Assembly (NCBI GenBank): GCA_028641055.1
Contig: CM054058.1
Coordinates: 84,424,020 to 84,488,019, forward strand
DNA from: Alopecurus myosuroides
Lineage: Eukaryota; Streptophyta; Magnoliopsida; Poales; Poaceae
DNA: 64,000 bases
Reading direction: 5' to 3'
Shown: positions 34,830-47,384 of the stretch, piece by piece
Layout: each line of letters begins with the position of its first letter
Numbering within the stretch: position 1 is the stretch's first letter
Translations under genes and position numbers: made by a program
The notes under the pieces: generated by a model
What the model was told of the DNA's origin: nothing
Seen by the model: only the letters and a program-made list of their open reading frames with translations
Databases searched by the model: none

Positions 34830-35936
34830 ATATATTTGTATTTAATGAGATAATTGGACACTTAGGCTTTTTGGACTTTCCGCTTAAAGGATGTGCTTAC
34901 ACATGGTACAATATGCAAAGGGTGCCTCTTTTGGAGCAATTGGACTGGTTTTTAACTAGTGTTAATTGGATAATTGATTATCCCAATGCTTTGGTCCTCC
35001 CTTTAGCTAATACGGGTTCAAATCATGTTCCTTTTGTAGTCAATATTGAGACTCATATTCCTAAGGCTAAGCTATTCCGCTTTGAGAATTTTTGGGTGGA
35101 GATGTCGGGGTTTCAAGATTGTGTCTCAAAGTCGTGGAAGAAGGCTTATTTTAAGAAGCATGCCTCTGCTATTATGTCTGATGAACTTAATACGCCACAC
35201 TATGATCTAAAAAAGTGGCATATTTCTATTGGTCGTCTTAAGGCCCTCATTCAACAATGCAACAGAGTCATTCTGGTCTTGCATATGTTGGAAGAACAGA
35301 GGCCTCTCACTCGGGTAGAATTTAACTTCAGGAAAGTTCTTAAACTACATCACAATGATCTCTTGTTAGCTGAGTGTAATTTCTAGAGGAAAGGTGTACC
35401 ATCTGTTGGATTAAACAAGGCAAATATAATACAAAGTTCTTCCATGCCATGGCCTCGGAAAGATTTCGTAGAAACTCAATTTAGATTCTTAAGGATGAAC
35501 AAGGTAGGGAAGTTTCTAACCACATTAAGATGGCGGGAATGTTGTGGTCCTGTTTCAAAAATAGGATGGGCCAGTCTGAGCCCATTAATATGAAATTTGA
35601 TCTGGGCCACTTGTTCAAAAAAGTTGTTGGGATGGAAGATTTAACAGACCCTTTTGAGGAGAAGGAAATGGATGATGTTATCTTAGCTACGCCTGCAGAC
35701 CGTGCTCCTCGGCCGGATGGTTTTAATGGGATTTTTCTTAAAAAATGTTGGCCGACTATTAAAAAGGTGTTCTACAACTTGTCTTCTGAATTCTTTCATG
35801 GTAAAATTAAACTTGAAAATATCAATGGTTCTTTGATTACTCTGGTCCCTAAGGTGCCAGTGGGGTTAAATGACTTCAGGCCTATCTCCCTCACAAATGT
35901 GTGCCTAAAGTTTCTCACCAAGTTGGCTGCCAATAG
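34830..35936 (+). pseudogene. LINE endonuclease C-terminus and RT N-terminus (split LINE, left part)
   Basis: Reads GHLGFLDFPLKGCAYTWYN, LLEQLDWFLTS, GSNHVPFVV and LFRFENFWVEM, typical of plant LINE endonuclease ends, then the linker, then RT with PRPDGFNGIFLKKCWPTIKK and LNDFRPISLTN up to LTKLAANRL. Here element B interrupts it; the frame resumes at 42820. A stop follows CNF near 35384 and shifts occur before 35530, so the LINE was already damaged or has decayed since. Confidence 0.85.
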
Positions 35937-35941
35937 GTTAC

Positions 35942-37349
35942 TGATGTCTCCGCACGCTTCTATTCTTGTAGACAGTGTTGGGCCTCCAAGTACAGAGGTT
36001 TGTAGAAGAACAACAAGTTTCCCTTAAGTGGATTACCCAAGGTTTATCGAACTCAGGGAGGAAGAGGACAAAGGTATCCCTCTCAAGCAACCCTGCAATT
36101 ACGATACAAGAAGTCTCTTGTGTCCCCGACACACCTAATACAATTGTCAGTTGTATAGGTTCACTAGTTTGACGAAGAGAGAGTGAAATACAAGTAATAT
36201 GGATGTGTATAAGTGATAATAGCAATCTAAAATAAAATGGCAGCAAGCAAACATGTAGCAGAACTGATTGTAAATGGTGTTTCACTTCTTAGAAACAAGG
36301 CCTAGGGATGCTACTTTCACTAGTGGACACTCTCAACAATGATAACATATAACATAATATCTTCACTATGCTACTCTAAACCACTCTACGGTTGAATAAC
36401 AAACACCAATTCATTGCGTAGGGCTGTAACAACACTCCTCAAGTTTGTATTCCCATGTCTAGTTCACCCCATGCTGTCACTATGAGCGCCCTAGAAGGTA
36501 CTAAACAAACGCCACAATTTCATAGGATCATCCAACACAAGATATAAATATCATGCTAAACCACACGATGCACACACTGTCACCTTTACACCATGATCAA
36601 AGTGTCAACGGAGATCTGATGATAAAAGCACTCGAGTAGCATAACAGATAAAGAGTACATCTACATATTCAACTAGATTACAAAGCTCACGATCACATAA
36701 CGATCACACCATGGGAGATAGAGATGAGACACATAGCTACCGGTAGAGCCCTCAGCCCCGGGGGAGAACTACTCCCTCCTCATCATAGGAGACATCAATG
36801 GCGATGGAGATGGCGCTGGAGTCGATGGAGATGGCTCCGGGGGCACTTCCCCGTCCCGGCAGGGTGCCGAAACAGAGATTTCTATCCCCCGAAACTTGTC
36901 AGCAGCGACGATGGAGCTATGGATTTTTATTGGTGGAAAAGGCCGATTCTTTTAGGGTTTATGCATCTGGGGGTATATATGGACGAAAGGGCAATGCGGG
37001 GGGTGGCCACGGGGCCCACACCACATCCTGGAGCGACCAGAGGGGAAACCGCACCCCCTATGGTGTGGTGGATCTCGGGCACCCCTCCGGGTCTCTTTAG
37101 GACTCTGTGGACCCTCTAGGACTCCTAATACTTCTGGCTTTTGAATTTTCCAATTCCGAGAATATTTCTAGAACAAATTTTCTGAAACTAAAAACAGCAG
37201 AAAATAGGGAACTGGCTCTGTTGCATCTTGTCAATAGGTTAGTCCGGAAAATCGATAAAAATGACATAAAGTGTATAGTAAATATGTGGGAAAAAATAAG
37301 AAAACAAAATGGAATATCATAAATTAAGGATATGTTTATGACATACCAA
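35942..37349 (-). repeat. element B 3' LTR
   Basis: Plus-strand view: starts TGATGTCTCCGCACG and ends GACATACCA next to the purine tract. The GGCGATGGAG/TGGAGATGGC motif region marks the same place as in the 5' LTR. Confidence 0.9.
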
Positions 37350-40086
37350 GCTTAGTTCCTACTTGTCCTCGAGTAGGGAAACGACAAAACAAATAATTTC
37401 TGAGGTGACATGCTATGTACATAAACTTGATCATGCTAGTAATGTAAAGCATGTAAACTAGGATAAAATGAATAAAGGTTGTGGTTTATAGTAGATATCA
37501 AAGAGTAATGTATAAACCATTAGGAATAAAAAAACCTTTCAACGAATCAATACTAAAAGACAATCCACTGTGCAAAGTTTATTAAAGATGATTTAAGCTT
37601 CAAGAACAACAATATAATCATCCAAGGAATCAAACTCTCACAACAACCCCTGTTAGGATCAAGTAAAGTGACAACAATATGCACGTAGGAAAACCATTCA
37701 ATTAATTGTGCACTCAAAACAAGCAAGCATTTTGTATTGGTCCCTAGCACCAGGATGTATGGCTAAAAGAACATTATGGGGGGTTTGGATGGTCAATGGA
37801 GGAAAGTATTACACAACTGAAAGTGATCATTATACAAGAGGAAGTCTTATAATCGAAGTTATGCAAGGAGTAGTGATTGTCACACAACGGATGCACACAG
37901 AGCTATAAGTGCATGAAATCTCTCCAATGGAACTAGTGGGGTGCATCCAACTTGCTTGCTCACGAAGACCTAGAGCTATTTTGAGGAGGCTCATCATTGG
38001 AATATACAAGCCAAGTTCTATAATGTAAGTTCCCCACATAGTTATGTAAGTAATAATATGAAAACTCTCTCCAAACTGAAGTAATGATGCCAACCAAGCA
38101 CAAGTGTGGAATAAATGATAGTAGTGCTACCCCTCTCTCTCTTTTGCCTCTCTCTTTTTGGCTTTTTCTATTTTTTAAATATATTTTTTGATTTATAACC
38201 TCACTGGTAGGGGCAACACTCTATTTTACAATGAATCATCACACTTTTAGTACTCATAACTCAAACTGAAATATCTCTGATGTAAAAAAAAACTAAATGC
38301 TCTTGACACTGTAACAGTATGCAAAATAACAATGAAGCATGACAAGTAACATAATGATGATGGATGTTGTATGGCTACATATATCGGAATGGCTATGGAA
38401 ATGCCATGGTAGGTAGGTATGGTGGCTGTTTGAGGAAGATAAAATTTTGGATTATGTGTAGAAGAACAAAGTTCTCCCACAGGGTTTGGATGCACTGGAG
38501 AAGTTTGCACCAACTCTCAATGTGAGAATGAGCAATGAACAGTACCGAAGAGGCTAGCAAATATGGATGGTGGAAGTGCCAGAAAACCGCAACATATAAC
38601 TCACAAGTTAAAAGATTCCAAATAAAATCATGATCTCACAAGGCATAATGAAAATCACTCCAAGAGGTCCGTGGCAGTGACAAGTCACTGTTGGCTACCC
38701 CGACTGTAGCGCATAAAAAAAATCTATCACGATTGCTATCAGCAAAGGAAGTCATATACCATTATCCTATCAACTGGTTATTTGAGTGTGGCACAGTTTC
38801 AATATTTTAGACCAACCATTTATTGTTTTTTACTTTACTAAACCAACAAGTTTACCATTAATCATATTACTATCTCGAAACAACAGCAAATAATCAAGTG
38901 AAATAGTTTAGTGATCTACAAGAATATGCAAGCTTTTTCGTTATACCATCTACCACATGTAGCATTTTCTATTTCCTTCAAGCACCATACACAATATGTT
39001 TTAACAAAAACTCTCTAAATGATAAAGAAAGCAAGAATGAGAGTACTCACATAACTCTAGTAAAACTAATAGCTTTGAATAAGAAATGCATGAAAAAAAG
39101 GGCTAAACGCAGTACTAGCAAAAAGTGAACATTCACAGAACAATAAGAGTGAAAACTAGAGTGTTTTAAGAAATGAAAGCGGAGCGTGTCTCTCTCCCAC
39201 ACAAGAATGATAGGATCTAACCGTAAACTACAGAAAAGAAAAGTAAAGAAAACAAAACGAAAACTGAACGAAAAATAAATGATGTTCCAAGTAAATTTCT
39301 TATGATGTGACCGAATAAAAATATAGTTTCACAAGAAGTGACCTGATAGATAGTTGATGAAGAAGGGGATGCCTTGGGCATCCCCAAGCTTAGATGCTTG
39401 ATTTTTCTAAAAATATGCTTGGATGAGCCACGGGGGCATCCCCAAGCTTTGACCCTGCACTCTTCTTGATCACATATATCACCTCTTCTCTTGACCCTTG
39501 AAAACTTCCTTCACACCATACTCACACTTTAATTCACATTAGAGGGTTAGTGCAACAACTAAAAATCCATGGGTTCTGTATGGCACAAGTTCTATCGATA
39601 CTTTACAACCACTGTTGTTTCGTGAAGCAAAGGAATCCACTTGACATCACAAAAGAGCAAATGCAAGAAATATGGCAGAATCTGAAAAAACTAGAACAAC
39701 CTGTAAATAAGAATTTTTTCGAGGCACTTAGGTTGCTCAAATTGAAAAACTTAAAGAACAAAAAAGTTGACGAATTAGCCCAGAAATAAAGCACAAGAAA
39801 TTTAAGGCCATTTTAGTTTTTCTGTGAATTGTACGATTTTTTACGATGGACAGCAGAAATCTGTTTCCTGCGCAGAAATCCGAAAACCAACTCCAACTCT
39901 CGTCAGAAACCTTACTTGGCACTACTAAAACATGAAAAGAAAGATATAAAGTTCTACATAAGTATAAAACCCCTTGACTCAAAGAAAACTGAGGAAAAAG
40001 AAGCAGAAAATAAAACCATGGGCTATCTCCCAAAAAGTGATTTTCTTTAACGCCTTTTAGCTAGGCATGATAATTTGAGAAGATGC

Positions 40087-40816
40087 TCACATGAGAAATA
40101 TTATTTGAAGCAAAAGAGAGCACCAAAAAATAAAATGTAAACCAATTTTAAATCTAACCCATTTCCTATGAAAAAGAATCTTGTATAAGAACAATTCAAT
40201 AAAGCACAAATTGGCTAGCATAGGAAGACAAAGTAATTGCAATTTCAAAAATTTCAACATAGAGAGGGGAAACTTGATATTTTTTAGATGCATAAGACTA
40301 TGTTTCCCTCTCTCATAATAACTTTCAGTGGCATCATGAATAAAATTAACAATATAACTATCACATAAAACATTCTTATCATGATCCACATGCCTAAAAG
40401 AAATATTACTCTCCACATAAGCATAGTCATTCTCATTAATACTAGCGGGAGCAAATTCAACAAAATAGCTATCATAATTATTCTCATAACCATACTCATC
40501 AAATATAGGAGGCACATTGTAATCATAATTAACTTTCTCCTCAATAGTAGGTGGACTAAAAATATTATGTTCATCATTGTAAACATCATATATAGAAGGC
40601 ATATCATGATCACAATAAAATTTATCATCAATAGTAAGTGGAACTATAATTCCACAAGCATTATAATCATCATATATTGGAGGAAAAGTACCATCAAAGT
40701 ACATTTGTTCCTCTGTGCTTGGGTGACTAAAAATATCATTTTCATAAAAACTAGCTTCCTCAAGCTTAGACTTTTCCATAGCATTAGCAATAATGGTGTA
40801 CATCGAATTAATACTA
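40087..40816 (-). pseudogene. element B internal ORF, interrupted by a MITE
   Basis: Read on the minus strand after the MITE: NSMYTIIANAMEKSKLEEAS, then repeated acidic-tyrosine units (PPIYDDYN, MPSIYDVYND, VPPIFDEYG), then YIVNFIHDATESYYERGKHS and a hydrophobic, basic C-terminus (KFLKLQLLCLPMLANLC, HRKWVRFKIGLHF). The upstream part lies beyond the MITE (41118-41230: EEKIKKPMELYLYANNN). Similar ORFs occur in other Triticeae Gypsy elements, from memory; the role is unknown. The hydrophobic end could be membrane-associated (inference). Confidence 0.6.
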
Positions 40817-41117
40817 CTCCCTCCGTCCGGGATTACTGGGCTCCTAGTGAAAAAATATTTGTCCAACAATTATCCCCTCACAAGGCCCCTAAGAATTAAT
40901 TCTCCTAAAAACCTGTAGCCTAATTATTGCTTTCCTCTCTCTTTTTTTTAACTGCCCAATGCATGCTAGAATGCGCACGGTTTTCCTGGCAACTTTGATT
41001 AGGCTTTAATTGAAAATTTTGGAACTCTCGCTTTGATTGGCTCCTGTACAACCAGTAGCTGCATGTCTTGGTCGCGATGCAAGACAGTACAAGCCCAGTA
41101 ATCCCGGACGGAGGGAG
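40817..41117. mobile_element. Stowaway MITE inside element B
   Basis: 301 bp. Ends are CTCCCTCCGTCCGGGATTAC and its inverted copy GTAATCCCGGACGGAGGGAG, with TA at 40815-40816 and 41118-41119. Taking out the MITE and one TA joins the element B frame as NNIINSMYTI. Confidence 0.95.
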
Positions 41118-41454
41118 TAATAATATTGTTATTAGCATACAAATAAAGCTCCATAGGTTTTTTAATTTTCTCTTCAAACACTTCATGCCTAACTCAATAT
41201 AAGTATTATAAAGCTCTCTCAATTTGTTGTTTTTTACATTAAGCCAAACTAGTGAAAATAAAAACAAGAAACAAAAAGATATAATTGCAGAATCTAAAGG
41301 AAATAACTTCGAGCACTCACACCCGAGGATGTGAGTACCTTTTACCTTACCTCTCCGGCAACGACGCCAGAAAAGAGTTGGTGCCAGAGTTGAGGATGGA
41401 GTGATTTCTTCTTGATGACTTTGAAATCCCCAGAAACAGCGACATAAAAGAGCT

Positions 41455-42814
41455 TGATGTCTATGCACATTTCTATTCTTGTAGACAGTGTTGGGCCTCC
41501 AAGTGCAGAGGTTTGTAGAACAACATCAAGTTTCCCTTAAGTGGATTACCTAAGGATCGTCGAACTCAGGGAGGAAGAGGTCAAAGGTATCCCTCTCAAG
41601 CAACCCTACAATTACAATACAAGAAGTCTCTTGTGTCCCCAACACAGCGTAATATGGATGTGTATAAGCGATAATAGAAATCTAAAATAAAAATAGCAGC
41701 AAGCAAACATGTAGCAGAACTGATTGTAAACGGTGTTTCAATGCTTAAAAACAAGACCTAGGGATCCTACTTTCACTAGTGGACACTCTCAACAATTATA
41801 ACATAATTGAATGCATAAATATAATCTCTTCACTATGCTACTCCGAAACACTCTCCGGTTAAATAACAAACACCAATTCATTGTGTAGGGCTCTAACAGC
41901 ACTCGTCAAGTTTGTATTCGCATGTCTAGTTAACCCCACGCTGTCACTATGAGCGCCCTAGAAGGTACTAAACAAACGCCACAATTTCATAGGATCATCC
42001 AACACAAGATATAAATATCATGCTAAACCACACGGTGCACACACTGTCACATTTACACTGTGATCAAAGTGTCTACGAAGATCTGATAATAAAACCACTC
42101 GAGTAGCATAACAGATAAAGAGTACATCTACATATTAAACTAGATTACAAAGCTCATGATCACATAATGATCACACCATAGGAGAGAGAGATGAGACACA
42201 TAGCTACCGGTAGAGCCCTCAGCCCCGGGGGAGAACTACTCCCTCCTCATCATAGGAGACATCAACGATGATGAAGATGGCGGTGGAGTCGATGGAGATG
42301 GCTCCCGGGGCACTTCCCCGTCCCAGCAGGGTGCCGGAACAGAGATTCCTGTCCACCGAAACTTGTCGGCGGCGGCGGCGGAGCTACAGATGTTTTCGGT
42401 GGAAAAGGCCGATTCTTTTAGGGTTTATGCATCGGGGGGTATATATGGGCGAAAGGGCGATGCCCGACGGTGTCCAGGGGGACCACACCACATCCCGGCG
42501 TGGCCAGAGGGGGAACCGTGCCCCCTATGGTGTGGTGGATCCTGGGCACCCCTCCGGGTCTCTTCGGGACTTCGTGGACCCTCTGGGACTTCTAAGACTT
42601 CTGGATTTTGAATTTACAATTTCGTGAATATTTCCAGAACAACTTTTCTGGAACTAAAAACAACAGAAAACAGGGAACTGGCTCTGTGGCATATTGTCAA
42701 TAGATTAGTCCGGAAAATCGATAAAAATGACATAAAGTGTATAGCAAACATGTGGGAAACAATAAGAAAAGAACTTAGAACATTAGAAATTAAGGATACA
42801 TTTATGACGTATTA
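41455..42814 (-). repeat. element B 5' LTR
   Basis: Plus-strand view: starts TGATGTCTATGCACATTTC and ends GACGTATTA, where the canonical end would be GACGTATCA. Confidence 0.88.
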
Positions 42815-42819
42815 GTTAC

Positions 42820-44705
42820 AGGGGAAGATTCTCCAGTGTATTTCCAAAAGTCAATATGGTTTTATTAGTGACAGGTCTATTCAGGACTGTCTAGCTTGGG
42901 CTTTTGAGTTCCAGTTCCAGTGTCATGCTTCTAAAAAAACTATTGCCATCATTAAGCTTGATTTTGCTAAGGCTTTTGAAACTATTGAGCATCAAGTTGT
43001 CTTGGAGGTTTTGCAGGCCAACGGATTCAATAGTAAATGGATTGGATGGGTTAAGGAAATTTTGTCCTCTGGCATATCTTCTATTTTGTTAAATGGTATT
43101 CCTGGAAAACTATTCTACTGCAAAAGGGGTGTTAGGCAGTGATATCCTCTTTCCTCTCTCATGTATGTTTTGGGCTCGGAACTTTTACAAGATGTGGTTA
43201 ATGATTTTCTGGCCTAGGGCTTAATTGATTGTGCTGATGAGGAGTTTCCAATTGTCCAGTATGCTGATGACACATTGTTGATTATGCCTGCTGATAAGAC
43301 TCATCTGCTAAATTTAAAAAAGACACTTGAGGATTTTTCTGTGTGCACTAGTTTTAAAATTAATTTCAATAAGTCTCTGATGGTGCCTATCAATGTTGAT
43401 GATGCTGTTATGGATGATCTTTCCAATAGTTTTGGCCGCCTGACTGGTTCTTTCCCTTTTCCCTATTTGGGTATGCCTCTAGGGACTACCAGACCTAAGA
43501 TTCAAGATCGTATGCCTCTGGTTTCCAGCTTGGAGAGAAGATTGGATGCTAGTTCTTCTTTCCTGTCTCAAGGTGCTAGACTTCAACTCATAAATTCTTC
43601 CTTGTCCTCTATGCCTCTCCAGTTCCTTTGTTCTTTGTAACTTCCCCCCAGTATTACAAAGCAACTTGATAGGATTTTGAGGCAATGTCTATGGAGAAAA
43701 AGGAAAGACTCTGAAGGTAAGTCTTTGGTTGCTTGGGAGATAGTTTGTCTTCCCCAAAAAAGTGGAGGACTTGGTGTGATTGATTTTCAGAAGAAAAATG
43801 CAGCACTTTTGATCATGTTTTTGGACAAATTCTATAACAAAAAGGATGTTGGTTCATTTGATTTGGCATGCATACTACTCTGATTTTCTACCACATGTTG
43901 ATAACCTTCAAGGTTCTATTTGTTGGCCTGACGTGCTGAAGCTGTTGGATAATTTTCGTGCTGTCTCGGTGGTGTCTCATTGTGATGGGGCTACCTTTTT
44001 GTTTTGGTTGGACAAATGAGGCGTTGGGGGATCTTCTTTACCCTTTCGTCATTGATTCCCACGGCTATTCTCATATGTCAAAAACCAGGAACTTTCTGCT
44101 TGTTCAGTTTTTCAAGCAAGTGATATTATGGAGCTATTCCATCTGCCCATCTCGAGGCAGGCAGAGGAGGAGAGGCAGAGCATGATGACTATTTTGGTGA
44201 ATTCCCCTCCGTCATATGCGAATGATGTTTGGTCCTTTTCTTAGGGATCCAAATATACTTCTGCCAAGTTTTATGAAAAAAAATTCATGCTCACTTTTCC
44301 GTGACTTCTGTTTTTCAATGCATTTCGAAGTCGTCATGCACTATGAAGCTTAAAGTCTTTGCTTGTCTATTACTGAGGGATAAGATTAATATGCAAGATC
44401 TTCTCAAGAGGAGAAATTGGAATGTTTATGATAGCACGAATTGTGTTCTCTGCCCTACATCATCTTATGAGGATAGAAAGCATTTGTTCTTCACGTGCAA
44501 TTTTAGCCAAAGGGTTTGGAATTACCTTCAGATTGGATGGTAGGATAGTGGGGATGACAGTAAATCAGTTGTCATACATGCTAGGAGATCTTTTGGTCAT
44601 GCTTTTTTCATGGAGGTTCTGGTGTTGGCTTGCTGGCACATTTGGACTCAAACAAAAGGTGCCATTTTTAGGAATGAGAGACCCTCTTTTGCTAAGTGGA
44701 GGGGG
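42820..44705 (+). pseudogene. LINE RT C-terminal half and zf-RVT region (split LINE, right part)
   Basis: Continues the LINE from 35936: QGKILQCISKSQYGFISDRS, IIKLDFAKAFETIEH, GVRQ then a stop where GD-PLS is expected, YADDTLLIMPAD, FPFPYLGMPLG, then WRKRKDSEGKSLVAWEIVCL and GGLGV. The zinc-binding zf-RVT part follows: KLKVFACLLLRDKINMQDLL and CVLCPTSSYEDRKHLFFTC. Several stops and shifts are present. It is cut off at a G-run where element C begins (44711). Confidence 0.87.
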
Positions 44706-44710
44706 GGGGG

Positions 44711-46264
44711 TGATACGTCATAAAACTATCCATAATTTCTAATGTTCCATCTTGTTTTCATGTTATTTTCTACATGTTTGTTATACACTTTATGTCATTT
44801 TATTGATTTTCTGGGACTAACCTATTGACAAGATGCCAGAGAGCCAATTCCCATTGATGTTTTTGGTTTTAGAAAAGTTGTTCTGGAAATATTCTTGGAA
44901 TTGGAAAAATAAAAAACCAGGGGGCTTAGAAATCTGTCGCGCACAAGGAGTCGGGAGGACAACCGGAGGGGGGCACAGGGGCCCCACACTATAGGGCGGT
45001 GTGCCCCCAGGCCGCGCCACGAGGTGGTGTGGCCCCCCTGGCCGCCCACCGACGTTTCCCTTTCGCCTATTAATTCCCCTCAAAAGGTTAACCCTAAAAA
45101 ATCCGTCTTTTCCATGAAAACACCTGAGGCCGCCGTCATCGTCAACCCTAGTTCGGGAGGGTTCTGGAGCTCTCCCCGGCACCCTGCCGGGAGGGGAAAT
45201 CATCACCGGAGGGCTCTACACCACCATGCATGCCTCCGGAATGATGCGTGAGTAGTTCATCCTTGGACTATGGGTCCATAGTAGTAGCTAGATGGTTGTT
45301 GTCTCCTTTTTATGCCTCATGTTTACATCGTGTGAGCTGTCCTACATGATCAAGATCATCTTACTCTAATGCTACATGTTGTGCTTGCTGGGATCCAATG
45401 AATATTGAATGCTATGTCTCTTGATTATCAATCTATCATGTTATCTTCATGTGTACATTATTTATGATCTTGCATGCTCTCCATTGTTAGTAGATGCTAG
45501 TGACTCCAAGAGGGAGTATTTATGCTCGATAGTGGGTTCATGCCTCCTTTGCATCTGTGCTCGAGTGATAGAAACGTGACGGATGGAGGATGTGATGTTT
45601 CCATTAGGGAGAGAACAACGATGTTTACATTGTTTATATTACACACTTTGCTTAATGCGATTATCTGTTGCTTGCAACTGAATACCCAAGGATTTCTCAG
45701 ATGACATTCTGAGGGTGGATTCTTAGTCATAGATGCAGTTGGATAATAGTCTATGAGTCTTGTTGTAATGCCCTCATGAATCACATAGTCATCATCATGT
45801 CATGCATGTTTCAATATCTATCAATTTCCCCACTGTAATTTGTTCACCACACATGTTATTTATCTTCTACGGAGAGACACCACTAGTGAATTGTGGACCC
45901 CGGCCCATTTCCTCATACTGATAATACAACCACTGAATTACAGTTTTCACATTGTTTCTACTGTTTTCACGCTGCTACTACTGTTTTCACATTATTCTCC
46001 TTCTGTTTTCTGCACCATACGTTTAACCGCATTGTTTTCAGCAAAAGCGGTGAGAATGACAACCTCACTACTTCGTTTGGGGCAAAGTGAATTGATTGTG
46101 TTGTGTAGGTTCCACGTTGTTTCTTAACCGGAGTGCGCCTTACCATCAACTGCATCAACCTTCATAAGTTGCTTCTTTCTCCAACTGGTCGATTCAAGCT
46201 TGGTTTCTTTCTGAGGAAAAACTACTGATGTGCTCATCATACCTTCCTCTTGGGGTTTCCCAAC
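44711..46264 (+). repeat. Gypsy element C 5' LTR
   Basis: Starts TGATACGTCATAAAACTATC directly after a G-run and ends at TTGGGGTTTCCCAAC, just before the leader TTTTCCTGGCGTCGTTGCCG (about 46289-46308). A single LTR; its partner is not seen in this orientation. Confidence 0.8.
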
Positions 46265-46479
46265 GAGTGCAAAACCTGCACCATCAAGATTTTCCTGGCG
46301 TCGTTGCCGGGGAGGAAGAGAATTTCTGCAAGGGGAGTCTCTCATTTCCAATCTCTTTACTTTGTTTTGGTTTTCTTAGTTTATTTTAATTTATCTTGTT
46401 TTCTTCTCTATATCACAAACACGAAAAAATTAGTTCTTATTCTAGTTGTTATTTTTATCCTGATTTCAATCTTGCTAAA

Positions 46480-47180
46480 ATGAGTACCCCTGAGAACACT
46501 AAGTTGTGTGACTTTACTAGCACCAACAACAATGATTTCATTAGTACACCTATTTCTCCACCTACTCCTACTACCGATTTTTATGAAATTAAGCCTACCC
46601 ATTTAAATCTTGTTATGACAGAGCAATTTGCTGGTGTTAGTACTGATGATGTTGCTGCCCATCTTAATAATTCTATTGAACTATGTGAGGTGCAAACATA
46701 TAAAGATGTAGATGGAGATATTATTAAACTAAAATTGTTTCCTTTCTCTTTGAGAGGAAGAGCTAAATAATGGTTGCTATCTTTGCCTAAAAATAGTATT
46801 GATTCTTGGACTAAATGTAAAGATGCCTTCATTGGAAAATATTATCCTCTTGTTAAGGTTATATCTTTAAGAAGTAGCATTATGAATTTTAAGCAACTTG
46901 ATAATGATCATGTTGCTAAAGCTTGGGAAACAATGAAATCTTTAGTAAAGAATTTCCCCACTGAGGGACTGGCTAGTTGGACGACCATCCAAACTTTTTA
47001 TGCAAGACTGAATTTTTCTTAAAGAAACCTTATGGATTCAGCTATTGGAGGAACCTTTATGTCCATGACTTTGGGGGCAACAACAAAGCTTCTTGATGAT
47101 ATGATGGTGAATTATTCTGAATGTCACACCGAGAGAGCTCCAACAGGTAAGAAGGTAAATTATGTTGAAGAACCTCCTCT
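46480..47180 (+). pseudogene. element C gag (retrotrans_gag) fragment
   Basis: Opens MSTPENTKLCDFTSTNNNDF, then EQFAGVSTDDVAAHLNN, SLRGRAK-stop-WLLSLPKNSIDSW, CKDAFIGKYYPLVK and the end KKVNYVEEPP. The capsid-like retrotrans_gag fold is recognised from the SLRGRA-WL and W-K-F-KYYP pattern. Stops near 46769 and 47022 break it. It ends at the centre of the inverted repeat, so no pol follows. Confidence 0.82.
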
Positions 47181-47384
47181 TTGAGTGATAGACTTGATGC
47201 TATTATGTCTATGCTTGTGAATGGACATTCTCCTATTGATCCAAACAATGTTCCTTTAGCCTCTTTGGTTAAGAGCATGTTGATGCGAACTTCATTAAAA
47301 ATAATAATTTCAACAACAATGCTTATAGAAATAATTTTGGTAGCAATAATTATAGGCCATTCTCTTCTTGAGCAACCAAAGAGG

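Larger units (their letters stand above)
35942..42814 (-). mobile_element. Gypsy element B, complete ends, inserted in a LINE
   Basis: Minus-strand element with LTRs at 35942-37349 (3') and 41455-42814 (5'). It is flanked by perfect 5-bp duplications GTTAC at 35937-35941 and 42815-42819. Removing the element and one GTTAC rejoins the LINE frame as AANRL then QGKILQC, confirming the boundaries. The leader beside the 5' LTR has the grass Gypsy TTTTCTGGCGTCGTTGCCGG stretch, and a purine tract precedes the 3' LTR (37350). The interior lacks protease, RT and integrase motifs, so it is non-autonomous. LTR lengths differ (1408 and 1360), which indicates an older insertion than the copia. Confidence 0.93.
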
